From positions 345,651 through 409,650 of the forward strand of contig MKWG01000037.1 of the NCBI GenBank assembly GCA_001899685.1: DNA of 64,000 bases, read 5' to 3'. Numbering within the stretch: the stretch's first letter is position 1; the number at the start of each line of letters is the position of its first letter. The position numbers and the translations under genes are program-made. Source of the stretch: Sphingobacteriales bacterium 44-15 (GTDB lineage Bacteria > Bacteroidota > Bacteroidia > Chitinophagales > Chitinophagaceae). Below are positions 17,457 to 26,289 of this stretch, piece by piece. The notes under the pieces were generated by a model. That model worked only from the letters and a program-made list of their open reading frames with translations. It searched no databases and was not told where the DNA came from.

Positions 17457-20006
17457 ATGCTCACCAGGTTTTTATCCTTCTTAATGCTGATCATAATCCT
17501 GTCTTCTGCAGCAACGGCTCAAAAGAAGCAGCCGGCGCAGCCCTCACCACCGGCGCCGGTTGCGCCAAAAGCACCGGCTGCTCCAAAATCAGGTCCCAAA
17601 CCCTATAATGAAGTAATAACCGGTAAGTCCAGGACAGATTCAGGACTGTTCCTTGTTCACAGGCTTGAAGACAAATATTATCTCGAAATCCCTGATTCTC
17701 TTATGAACAGGGATATCCTGGTAGTCAACCGCATCGCCAAAGCAGCGGCAGGCATGCGCAATTCCTTTTTTGGTTATGCCGGCGACCTGATCGGAAGCAA
17801 TGTGATACGCTTCGAAAAGGGACCAAACCATAAATTATTTCTTAAAAAAGTATCTTTTGATGAAATATCCAAAGACTCTTCCCAGCCAATGTTCAGGTCA
17901 GTCAACAACTCTAATGTATTGCCTATAGTTGCTTCATTTGATATACAATCACTTGCAACAGATTCTACGGGCACTGTCATTGACTTTACCAGCTATGTTG
18001 ACGGAGACAATGATGTCCTGTTTTTTTCCTCCTCTGCTAAAACAGCTTTCCAGGTAGGATCTTACCAGTCCGATAAGTCTTATATATTAAATGTGAAAAG
18101 CTACCCGCTGAATGTGGAGATCAAAACCGTAAAAACCTACAGCAAAGGAGGAAGCTCTTCTTCCCTTTCGGGTAGACCGGCTACAGGCAGCAGCAGCGGC
18201 CAAAATGTGCTATACACGGTAGAGCTTAACAGTTCAATGGTATTACTGCCCCGGACGCCGGCCCGGCAGCGGTTTTTTGACCCGAGAATAGGGTATTTTG
18301 CCCGGAATTATACAGACTTCGATGCTAACCCCCAGGGGATTAAAGATGTATCCATTATAGTACGCTGGAAACTTGAGCCCAAAGAAGAAGATATTGAAAA
18401 ATACCTCCGGGGAGAGCTGGTGGAGCCTAAAAAGCAGATTGTATATTATATTGACCCGGCCACCCCAAAAAAATGGGTACCCTACCTGATCCGGGGGGTG
18501 AACGACTGGCAGGCAGCTTTTGAAAAAGCGGGATTTAAAAATGCCATCGTGGCCAAAATGGCACCCACAGCACAGGAAGACTCTACCTGGAGCCTTGAAG
18601 ATGCCCGCTATTCGGCTATAGTATACAAGCCCTCCACCATTCCCAATGCCAGCGGACCCAATGTGCACGACCCGCGGTCGGGCGAGATCCTGGAAAGCCA
18701 TATCAACTGGTACCATAATGTAATGACCCTCCTGCGCAACTGGTATTTTATACAGTGTTCCCCCGTGGACCCCCGCGCCAGGAAAATGAAATTTGACGAT
18801 GAGCTCATGGGGCAGTTGATACGCTTTGTTTCATCCCATGAAGTAGGGCATACGCTGGGGCTGCGACACAATTTTGGTTCAAGCTCTACCGTGCCTGTTG
18901 AAAAGCTACGCGATAAGCAATGGGTGGAAGCACATGGTCATACTCCTTCTATCATGGATTATGCCCGTTTCAATTATGTTGCCCAGCCGGAAGATCATAT
19001 TGATGAAGCCGGCTTATTTCCCCGGATAGGCGATTACGACAAATGGGCCATTGAGTGGGGATACCGCTGGTATCCTGAAGCTAAAACGCCTGAAGAAGAA
19101 TTGCCAATACTCAATAAGCTGACCATTGAAAAGCTGAAAGACAAAAGGCTTTGGTTCGGAACGGAAAACAATCCCGACGATCCCCGCTCTCAAAATGAAG
19201 ACCTAGGGGATAATGCCATGCTTGCAGGTGCTTATGGCATTAAAAACCTGCAAAGAATTGTCCCCCATCTCCTGGAATGGACAAAAGAACCGGACAGGGA
19301 TTATGAAAATCTCTCTGAGATATATAATGAGGTGACTACCCAGTTTGGACGGTATATGAACCACGCAGCCAAAAACATCGGCGGTATCTATGAAACGCCT
19401 AAAACAGTGGAGCAGCCAGGCGTAGTATATGAATATGTACCGGCGGCCAGGCAAAAAGAAGCCATGGTGTTTCTGAACAGGCAATTGTTCACTACACCCA
19501 CATGGTTGATTGACAATGAGATACTTGACCGCATAGGAAATACCGGTATTTCAGTGATAAGCCAGCGGCAAGAAGCCATATTGAACAGGCTTATCAGCAC
19601 CACTACCATCAGCAAACTGCTAAGCATGGAAGCCGAACAAAACAGCAAAGCCTACCATGCAACAGATATGCTTACCGATCTGAAAAAAGGTATATGGAGC
19701 GAGCTTGCATCAAAAAAACCTATAGATATGTATCGCCGCAACCTGCAGAAGGCATATATTGAAAGAATACGCCTGATCGTAAACCCGCCGAATACCTCCT
19801 TTGGCGGGATATTTTTCAGTATAGGCGCTCCTGCAGCCATGACCGACACCCGGAAAAGTGATATTATCTCTGTATTAAAAGGAAATCTGCGGGAGATAAG
19901 GGCAGAGATCAAAGCAGCATACCCGTCGATCGCCGATAAAATGACCCGGTATCACCTGCAGGACCTGGCCGACAGGATTGACCAGATACTTGATCCCAAA
20001 GACTGA
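17457..20006 (+). CDS. secreted zinc-dependent metalloprotease (DUF5117/DUF4953 type)
   Basis: Large secreted or periplasmic zincin of 849 residues. A signal peptide (MLTRFLSFLMLIIILSSAATA) is followed by a Pro/Ala-rich linker (about 24-46) and a large N-terminal beta-rich region of the DUF5117 type. The catalytic motif is H461-E462-V-G-H465-T-L-G-L-R-H471, an extended HExxHxxGxxH metzincin zinc site, with a methionine downstream in SIMDYARFNY acting as the Met-turn. This family is widespread in Bacteroidota and is presumed proteolytic; no substrate is known. It is a single-gene unit divergent from the tonB operon. Confidence 0.93.
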   Translation: MLTRFLSFLMLIIILSSAATAQKKQPAQPSPPAPVAPKAPAAPKSGPKPYNEVITGKSRTDSGLFLVHRLEDKYYLEIPDSLMNRDILVVNRIAKAAAGMRNSFFGYAGDLIGSNVIRFEKGPNHKLFLKKVSFDEISKDSSQPMFRSVNNSNVLPIVASFDIQSLATDSTGTVIDFTSYVDGDNDVLFFSSSAKTAFQVGSYQSDKSYILNVKSYPLNVEIKTVKTYSKGGSSSSLSGRPATGSSSGQNVLYTVELNSSMVLLPRTPARQRFFDPRIGYFARNYTDFDANPQGIKDVSIIVRWKLEPKEEDIEKYLRGELVEPKKQIVYYIDPATPKKWVPYLIRGVNDWQAAFEKAGFKNAIVAKMAPTAQEDSTWSLEDARYSAIVYKPSTIPNASGPNVHDPRSGEILESHINWYHNVMTLLRNWYFIQCSPVDPRARKMKFDDELMGQLIRFVSSHEVGHTLGLRHNFGSSSTVPVEKLRDKQWVEAHGHTPSIMDYARFNYVAQPEDHIDEAGLFPRIGDYDKWAIEWGYRWYPEAKTPEEELPILNKLTIEKLKDKRLWFGTENNPDDPRSQNEDLGDNAMLAGAYGIKNLQRIVPHLLEWTKEPDRDYENLSEIYNEVTTQFGRYMNHAAKNIGGIYETPKTVEQPGVVYEYVPAARQKEAMVFLNRQLFTTPTWLIDNEILDRIGNTGISVISQRQEAILNRLISTTTISKLLSMEAEQNSKAYHATDMLTDLKKGIWSELASKKPIDMYRRNLQKAYIERIRLIVNPPNTSFGGIFFSIGAPAAMTDTRKSDIISVLKGNLREIRAEIKAAYPSIADKMTRYHLQDLADRIDQILDPKD

Positions 20007-20014
20007 TACCCTGG

Positions 20015-20095
20015 GTAATGGTGAAACGTGAAACGGCAAACGTCAGGTACTACCTTTCACGTTTGTCGCCACCATTCACTATTCTTTGCTGCACA
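20015..20095. repeat. dispersed intergenic GTGAAACG/CACGTTTG repeat
   Basis: GGTGAAACGTGAAACGGC followed by CCTTTCACGTTTGTCGCC gives an imperfect inverted repeat between two convergent genes. It uses the same words as other intergenic repeats in the window and may act as a convergent terminator. Confidence 0.5.
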
Positions 20096-20097
20096 GG

Positions 20098-20919
20098 TCA
20101 GTGCTTATACCGCGGATCATTTTCGAGGTTCAGCAGCTCGACCTTCCGGAAGTCAATCTCCTGACCTTCACTTTGCAGGGCAACATATCCTGACTTCAGC
20201 AGCTTCCCGTCAATCTTGACGGCAGGATCATAGTTGTTGACCACACCGCCACCAATCTGGGGTTTGGAATACTGCAATACCGTATCTCCATTGATGATAT
20301 GCGTGATCAGGGAATCGCCCAGCACAATGGCTTCAGCCCTTACCCATTGCTCTCCTTCATAAGTTTTTGAGCTGGATTCTATACAATGTCTTGGGTCAAT
20401 CACCCCTTTATATATCACATCTGTTCCGGGTGAGCACATATTACCTGTAGGACGGGGATTGCCGTCTCCCAGCCCCGCCAGCAGTTGCAGCTCTACTGAA
20501 ATAGGCCAGTCCTGGTCCTTCAGCATAGTACGCGGGTCCTGAGAATGGAGCATTACACCGCTGTTTTTCAACGTATATTCCGGCGCATCTTTACGCCATA
20601 TACCTGTGAAGCGGTATTCCACCACTATGTGATAATAAGAAAACGGAGTTTTGAAATATAAATGCCCGAACTGGTTGTTGAAAGTATCATATTGATCATA
20701 TCTTACTTTGATCAGGCTGTCTTCCACCCGGAAGGTATTGCCGTAGTTTTCCCCCACCTCATGGTGATTGATCTTTACGATCCAGTCATTAATATCTTTT
20801 CCGTTGAACAGGGAAATCCATTTTTCTTTTTGTAACTCCTTCTTAGCGGGCGCTTCACCACATGAGCAGAATACAAAAATACCGGCGAGCAGTAAAAATG
20901 AAACGATCGTTTTAAACAT
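20098..20919 (-). CDS. DUF1080 lipoprotein (3-keto-disaccharide hydrolase family)
   Basis: Secreted lipoprotein of 273 residues with lipobox AGIFVFCSC. The mature part is one concanavalin-like jelly-roll DUF1080 domain: WISLFNGKDINDWIVKI at the start, SVELQLLAGLGDGNPRPTGN in the middle and GYVALQSEGQEIDFRKVELL at the end. Members of this family hydrolyse 3-keto-glycosides or bind carbohydrate, and often accompany Gfo/Idh/MocA oxidoreductases and hydroxypyruvate-isomerase-like proteins; such genes lie at 45316 and 47749. Substrate unknown. Confidence 0.92.
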   Translation of the reverse strand: MFKTIVSFLLLAGIFVFCSCGEAPAKKELQKEKWISLFNGKDINDWIVKINHHEVGENYGNTFRVEDSLIKVRYDQYDTFNNQFGHLYFKTPFSYYHIVVEYRFTGIWRKDAPEYTLKNSGVMLHSQDPRTMLKDQDWPISVELQLLAGLGDGNPRPTGNMCSPGTDVIYKGVIDPRHCIESSSKTYEGEQWVRAEAIVLGDSLITHIINGDTVLQYSKPQIGGGVVNNYDPAVKIDGKLLKSGYVALQSEGQEIDFRKVELLNLENDPRYKH

Positions 20920-21035
20920 AACAATACTTTGGTTATAGCCGCCAAATGTAAGGATTGAAAGGAAACATGCGGCTATTCTTTTGCCGGGCCGTATACTACC
21001 ATTCCATTACGCAGCCCGGTATGTTTTCACCCATC

Positions 21036-21408
21036 TACCGTAATCCTTCTGCCAGCAGTCCCCGGTTGCACAACTGAAATTCATGAGCAGGCAGCGATGT
21101 CATTCTTCTCACCGCTTATTCCAGGGTGATCTGTTTTTCTTCGCGCACATATTTGCCCGGCACCCTCGCATTGGTGGCATATCTTCTCGGATGAGGCATA
21201 CCTTCGTTCCATACCCGTATGGAAGCATCTCAACCAAACATGTTGAAGGGATATTGCATGATCCGTTCCACATCTTCTTCGCTCATACCATGAAAAACGG
21301 CTGGGGCTCCGCCATTCATTATAATATCAATCACCATTTTTGCTTCATCTTTCATTTTGTGCTTTCTTCCGTTCATGAGATTGATCTGCCCCAGGCTATA
21401 GCAGGAGC
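21036..21408 (-). pseudogene. decayed C-terminal part of an N-acyl-D-amino-acid deacylase (D-aminoacylase)
   Basis: On the minus strand the reading NGGAPAVFHGMSEEDVERIM, then QYPFNMFG, stop, DASIRVWNEGMPHPRRYATN, then ARVPGKYVREEKQITLE, stop, AVRRMTSLPAHEFQL and CNRGLLAEGLR, stop stays in one frame. It follows the conserved C-terminal half of D-aminoacylases (metal-site and FASDGG / PHPRxYGTFxRVLGxYVR / LEEAVRKMTSLPA blocks). Three in-frame stops interrupt it, one at the place of the metal-binding SDGG motif. The N-terminal two thirds of the gene are missing. It occupies most of the 596-bp gap 20920-21515. The rest of that gap shows nothing except the repeat words at about 21450-21525. Confidence 0.75.
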
Positions 21409-21515
21409 TTATTCATCATTATATCATAATGAAGTTATAAAGAAGGTGAATGGGCAATAGTGAATTCACGCCTCACTTTTGACGTCTCAACTTACTACTT
21501 ATCACTTACCACTTA

Positions 21516-22361
21516 TCACTGTATTTCATCCAGCCTGAAAAAATCTTTCGGGCGAATGCCTTTTTCCGTCATGGCAAGCGTGCAGCACTCATACACAGGA
21601 TCGTGCTCAAAAAATAAAATAAAATCATTTTGCAATGCCTCCTGCAAAAACGCTTTCTTCTCCTGCAGTGTGGTCAGCGGGAACATATCATAAGCCATCA
21701 CGTAAGGGATAGGTATATGCCCTGCCGAAGGCAGCAGGTCAGCCATATATACAATGGTCTTCTCTTTATAATTATTGATCTGCGGCAGCATCATAGCCCG
21801 GGTATGCCCGTTCACAAACCGGATGGTAATATCATCCATAAAAGCAATATCTTCCTTCACTTCTATCATGCACAACCTGCCGCTGTCCTGTATGGGCTGA
21901 ATATTTTCTTTAAGGAAAGAGGCTTTCTCCCGGTCGTTGGGCTTGATGGCCCATTGCCAGTGCTGTTCGTTGCTCCAGAACACGGCATTCCTGAATGCCG
22001 GCACCATTTTATTATTCTCAATAACTATAGCCCCTCCCACATGATCAAAGTGGAGGTGCGTAAGGAATACATCGGTAATATCATTGCGGTGAAACCCATA
22101 TTTTGCAAGTGACCTGTCGAGCGTATCATCGCCGTGCAGGTAATAATGCCCGAAGAATTTAGCATCCTGCTTATTACCCAATCCGGTATCTATAAGTATC
22201 AGCCTGTCGCCGTGCTCAATGAGCAGGGAACGCATAGCCCAGGAGCACAGGTTATTCTCATCGGCAGGGTTCAGTTTATTCCACATGCTCTTAGGTACCA
22301 CGCCAAACATAGCACCGCCATCCAATTTAAAATAACCTGTATTGACAGAATATAGCTTCAT
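21516..22361 (-). CDS. MBL-fold metallo-hydrolase
   Basis: Metallo-beta-lactamase-fold hydrolase of 281 residues without a signal peptide. The dinuclear metal motif is H102-L-H104-F-D106-H107 in FLTHLHFDHVGG. Further metal residues are in NGHTRAMMLPQI and FEHDPVYECC. The early segment MRSLLIEHGDRLILIDTGLG is typical of the AHL-lactonase-like/YtnP-like branch. Lactonase activity on signalling molecules is possible but unproved; other esters or lactones are equally likely. Confidence 0.9.
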   Translation of the reverse strand: MKLYSVNTGYFKLDGGAMFGVVPKSMWNKLNPADENNLCSWAMRSLLIEHGDRLILIDTGLGNKQDAKFFGHYYLHGDDTLDRSLAKYGFHRNDITDVFLTHLHFDHVGGAIVIENNKMVPAFRNAVFWSNEQHWQWAIKPNDREKASFLKENIQPIQDSGRLCMIEVKEDIAFMDDITIRFVNGHTRAMMLPQINNYKEKTIVYMADLLPSAGHIPIPYVMAYDMFPLTTLQEKKAFLQEALQNDFILFFEHDPVYECCTLAMTEKGIRPKDFFRLDEIQ

Positions 22362-22556
22362 TGCATACTATTTATTGCCGGTTAAAGCTGCTAATTTAAA
22401 TTTTATTTGGATTGATAAGAGAAGGTGAAAGAGAGTGTTTTATTTTTATAACCGGCACATACTGCTCATATCTGCCATAAAAATGCTTATTTGTGCAATA
22501 GATCTGCTTCAAAACAACATTAGCATTGTTGAGATTTAGGTTTATATTTTGCGCTC

Positions 22557-22564
22557 TATCTTTG
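22557..22564 (+). promoter_or_regulatory. -7 promoter element of chrA
   Basis: TATCTTTG, 11 bases before the ATG at 22576. It lies inside the longer open frame beginning at 22549, which rules out that upstream start. Confidence 0.65.
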
Positions 22565-22575
22565 ATCCCTGTCAA

Positions 22576-23733
22576 ATGACATTACAGTCCCCGGAAAATA
22601 TCGTAGAAGAAAGTAAAGCAAAGAAGCTAAAGGAAATTGCCTTGTCCTGCTTAAAGCTGGGCACTATAGGGTTTGGCGGCATTGCAGGTATGGTAGCCAC
22701 CATAGAAAATGAAATGGTGGTGAGGCGTAAATGGATAGACCACCAGCATTTCATGGATGTGCTGAGTGCTTCTTATATCATCCCGGGGCCAAATGCCGTT
22801 GAAGTGGTGATGCATTGCGGAAAGGAGCGTGGCGGCCGTCTGGGACTGGTGGTTGCCGGCATGTGTTATATACTGCCTGCCATGCTGATCTGCCTGGTTT
22901 TCGGTTATTTTTACCAGCGGTACAGCTCGCTGCCGGATGTGCAGGATTTTATTTTCGGTATCCGGCCTGCCACCACCGCACTGGTCATCGGCACTGTCTT
23001 CCGGCTGTCGGGCAAAACCCTGAAGAACAATACAACCCTTATCGTACTCTGCCTTTTGATTTTTGCCGGCTCACTGTATGGCATGAACGAAGTACTGCTG
23101 ATCATAGCGGCAGGCGCCCTCAATTATATTACTTACCGCGCAAAAGATAAATTACCGGTGCTGGCGGGCTTATTTTTTTCTCCGCTGTTGCTGCAAATAA
23201 ATACCCGCTTTTCCGACAGCAGACTGTTCCTGATCTTCCTCAAGATCGGCGCGGTACTGTATGGCAGTGGCTATGTGCTGTTTGCATATATGGATGAATC
23301 GCTGGTACGGAATAACCACTGGCTGACCCGTCAGCAACTGATGGACGCCATTGCCGTAGGGCAGATCACTCCCGGTCCCATACTGTCGAGCGCCACATTT
23401 GCCGGGTATCTTATCGGCGGAACAATGGGCGGCGTGACCGCTACCGTTGGCATTTTCCTGCCTTCGTTTTTCATTTCCTTTTTTTTGCACCGGTTGCTTT
23501 CCTCCGCCAGGAAAAGCCAGGAGCTGAGGATCTTTTTAGACGGATTAAGCGCCGCTTCCATTTCAATAATAGCTGTGGTAGGGCTTCACCTGTTTACCTC
23601 ATCGGTACAGCAATGGCAGGGTGCGGTGATCCTGGCTGTATGTCTTGCGCTGATGCTTTTTGCTAAAAGGCTGAACACGGTTGTGATCATATTGACAGGC
23701 AGCATTGGTGGCTTTTTGTTGCTGAGAATATGA
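22576..23733 (+). CDS. chrA: chromate transporter family protein (ChrA, two-domain)
   Basis: Inner-membrane CHR-family transporter of about 385 residues with two homologous halves. The first half has LGTIGFGGIAGMVATIENEM and SYIIPGPNAVEVVMHCG; the second repeats the pattern with KIGAVLYGSGYVLFAYMDES and VGQITPGPILSSATFAGYLI. The paired PGP motifs are the family hallmark. About ten to twelve hydrophobic segments are visible. ChrA proteins export chromate by antiport, but many members have unknown substrates. The start at 22576 is set by the -7 element. Confidence 0.9.
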   Translation: MTLQSPENIVEESKAKKLKEIALSCLKLGTIGFGGIAGMVATIENEMVVRRKWIDHQHFMDVLSASYIIPGPNAVEVVMHCGKERGGRLGLVVAGMCYILPAMLICLVFGYFYQRYSSLPDVQDFIFGIRPATTALVIGTVFRLSGKTLKNNTTLIVLCLLIFAGSLYGMNEVLLIIAAGALNYITYRAKDKLPVLAGLFFSPLLLQINTRFSDSRLFLIFLKIGAVLYGSGYVLFAYMDESLVRNNHWLTRQQLMDAIAVGQITPGPILSSATFAGYLIGGTMGGVTATVGIFLPSFFISFFLHRLLSSARKSQELRIFLDGLSAASISIIAVVGLHLFTSSVQQWQGAVILAVCLALMLFAKRLNTVVIILTGSIGGFLLLRI

Positions 23734-23903
23734 TGGGATATACTCTGGTTTGGCAAAAGCTATAGCGCTACGAAGCAACTGTTGCCGCAGTTTATCCCGC
23801 TCCTAAAATGGCTCATTCTTTGTACGTTTTGCATGAAATATTAGGGATATTGTACTTTGCATCAAGAGCCATCTTAGTATATGTAATGAATAAACCTGTT
23901 GTA

Positions 23904-26057
23904 ATGAAACATATTCTTCACCTGTTCCTGCTTTTCATAATGAGTTCCGCAAAAGCGTTTGCTGCAGTCCCGCCAGTCATTACTTTTTATGTGTCTCCTT
24001 CGGGAAATGACGCATGGTCCGGCAGGTTGGCTGATGCCAATGCTACGGGCACTGACGGCCCTTTCAGGACTTTAGAAAAAGCAAGAGAACAAATAGAACA
24101 GCTCAATGCACAAAAGCAAATGCCCGGCAAAGGCATTGAGATCATTATCCGCGGCGGCGACTATACCATCAATAAGACATTCATATTATCCCGAGAAAGC
24201 AGCGGAAATGCTAATGTGAAGATCACCTGGAAGAATTATCCCGGGGAGAAAGTGCAATTGACAGGCGATAAAGAGATCTCAGGATTTCATTCTATAACGG
24301 ATACGGACATCCTGAAAAGGATAGATCCCGCTTTCAGAAATAATATTATGGAAGTTGATCTGAAAGCAATGGGAATAACAGACTATGGAAATATTACCAA
24401 TCGTGGCGGGCCGGGCACAGAGCTTTTTTTCAACGGTAAAAAAATGCCTTTGTCAAGATGGCCTAATGAAGGATGGGCAAAAATAGCCGATGTGCCTCAA
24501 ACAGGCGAACTGGTATTTGAGGGCGATCTGCCGCATAAGCGGTTTGGCATTCCGGTAGGGAGGCACTATGGAAAATTTACTTATAGTGAAGACCGGCCCG
24601 CCAGATGGTCTGATATCAGCAATATTTTCCTGCATGGCTACTGGACATGGGACTGGTATGATGAGCTGCTGCATATTCAATCCATAGATACCGCTGCCAA
24701 AACGATTTATATCAAGCCCCCGCACTCCCATTATGGTCTGTCAAAAGACCAACGTTACTATGCGCAGAATATACTGGAGGAGCTTGATATGCCGGGAGAA
24801 TGGTATCTTGACCGCACCCGGGGAAAATTATATTTCTGGCCACCCGCCTCCCTGACTGGTGCTAAGGTTTTTATTTCCCTGCTCGATCAGCCCTTGATGC
24901 AGTTAGACCAGGTAGAGAACACACATATAGAGAGCGTCCTCTTTGAGTTTTCGCGCGGCAACGGGCTGGTAATAAATGGTGGAAGGAACAATACGGTCAG
25001 CGGTTGCACTTTTGACAATCTGGGTAATAATGCTGTGCTGATCAATGGCGGAGAAAAAAACGGGGTTTCCTCCTGCAATATATATGATGTGGCCTGCGGT
25101 GGCATTATATTAATTGGCGGCGACCGGAAGACGCTTACACCGGCAGGGAATTTTGCCATCAATAATGATATACATGATATCAGCCAGTGGATAAGAACTT
25201 ACCAGCCTGCCGTTAACATTACCGGTGTGGGCAATTATATTGCGCACAACCGCATTCATGAAGGCCCGGGCGCCGGCATATTGCTCAATGGCAACGAGCA
25301 TATCATAGAGTATAATGAGCTGTTTGACCTGGCGCTGGAGACCGGCGATGTGGGCGGGTTTTATATGGGGCGCGACTGGACGGAGCGGGGAAATATTATC
25401 CGCTACAACTATTTCCATGATCTTACCGGGCCGGGAGCGCATGATGTAAATGCAGTATATCTTGACGACTGGGCGAGCGGAACTACTGTAACAGGCAATA
25501 TATTTTCAAATTGCGCAAGAGGCATTATGATCGGAGGTGGCCGGGATAATATGGTAGACAATAATATTTTTGTCAATTGCAATCTTGCGGTACATGTGGA
25601 TTCACGTGGATTGGGCTGGGCAGCTTATTATTTTAACGGCACCACCAATACCCTGTTTGAAAGAATGGATGCTATGAACTATAAACAACCTCCGTATTCT
25701 GAAAAATACCCGGCATTACTTTCCCTGTATGCAGATGAGCCTGCTGTGGCAAAGCACAATAACATCATGCATAATATAGCTTACGGAGGTCGCTGGCTTG
25801 ACCTGCACGACGGGCTTGATCTGAAAATTGTACATGTGCACGATAACCTGTTATCTGATGTAACAAAGACCTACAGCAACGACAGTGATATAGTAGCTAA
25901 CGGCAACCCGTGGATATATAATATCGGGGATAAGGATTTCAGGGTAAAGCCTGAAGCAAACCGGAAAGGATTTAAAGCCATTCCCTATAATAAGATTGGC
26001 TTACAGAAGGATGCATTCAGGGTGCAGCCTCAAAAATCTTTTGCTTACAAAAACTAG
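23904..26057 (+). CDS. secreted right-handed parallel beta-helix protein (carbohydrate-active, GH141-like)
   Basis: Secreted protein of about 717 residues. A signal peptide (MKHILHLFLLFIMSSAKAFA) is followed by FYVSPSGNDAWSGR and GPFRTLEKAREQI, the standard opening of pectate-lyase-like beta-helix enzymes. Residues about 380-620 contain many Asn-ladder repeats (NGLVINGGRNNTVSGCTF, NNAVLINGGEKN, GNIFSNCARGIMIGGG, DNMVDNNIF). The protein resembles GH141/DUF1565-type enzymes acting on plant or algal glycans, but polysaccharide lyase activity cannot be excluded. An alternative start at 23886 adds six residues. The TAG stop abuts the 121-bp element that begins at 26058. Confidence 0.85.
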   Translation: MKHILHLFLLFIMSSAKAFAAVPPVITFYVSPSGNDAWSGRLADANATGTDGPFRTLEKAREQIEQLNAQKQMPGKGIEIIIRGGDYTINKTFILSRESSGNANVKITWKNYPGEKVQLTGDKEISGFHSITDTDILKRIDPAFRNNIMEVDLKAMGITDYGNITNRGGPGTELFFNGKKMPLSRWPNEGWAKIADVPQTGELVFEGDLPHKRFGIPVGRHYGKFTYSEDRPARWSDISNIFLHGYWTWDWYDELLHIQSIDTAAKTIYIKPPHSHYGLSKDQRYYAQNILEELDMPGEWYLDRTRGKLYFWPPASLTGAKVFISLLDQPLMQLDQVENTHIESVLFEFSRGNGLVINGGRNNTVSGCTFDNLGNNAVLINGGEKNGVSSCNIYDVACGGIILIGGDRKTLTPAGNFAINNDIHDISQWIRTYQPAVNITGVGNYIAHNRIHEGPGAGILLNGNEHIIEYNELFDLALETGDVGGFYMGRDWTERGNIIRYNYFHDLTGPGAHDVNAVYLDDWASGTTVTGNIFSNCARGIMIGGGRDNMVDNNIFVNCNLAVHVDSRGLGWAAYYFNGTTNTLFERMDAMNYKQPPYSEKYPALLSLYADEPAVAKHNNIMHNIAYGGRWLDLHDGLDLKIVHVHDNLLSDVTKTYSNDSDIVANGNPWIYNIGDKDFRVKPEANRKGFKAIPYNKIGLQKDAFRVQPQKSFAYKN

Positions 26058-26178
26058 TGTTATGTCAACAATTATTTTTCGTATTTCTTTGTGAGAGGTG
26101 AGACTTGCCTACCGGCAGGCAGGCGATAAATGTGAGGACCTCACATTTGTCGTCTGTCGTTTCACGTTTGACATAACA
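26058..26178. repeat. 121-bp terminal-inverted-repeat element, copy A
   Basis: Ends are TGTTATGTCAA and TTGACATAACA, a perfect 11-bp terminal inverted repeat. Flanks are CTAG (26054-26057) and TTAG (26179-26182), close to a 4-bp target duplication. The 47-bp core, from TTGCCTACCGGCAGGCAGG to CTCACATTTGTC, lies between AGAC and GTCT. The element begins immediately after the TAG stop of the beta-helix gene. Copy B (48719-48839) has the same length and arms, but its core is inverted relative to the arms. No coding capacity. A second stretch of repeat words (GTGAATGGTGAATAG with CGCATTCACC) follows at about 26215-26262. Confidence 0.85.
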
Positions 26179-26289
26179 TTAGTGTTGCATTAACCATAAT
26201 ATACCGCATAATTTTGTGAATGGTGAATAGTCAATAAATTCACGATTGCGCATTCACCCGGACAATTATCATTAATTCCAGCAATATGC

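Noticed and set aside
26058..26178. Possible CRISPR or small RNA gene in the repeat-rich gaps
   Set aside because: Repeats are inverted and not regularly spaced; no spacer pattern or cas gene is present, so a mobile or structural element explains them better.
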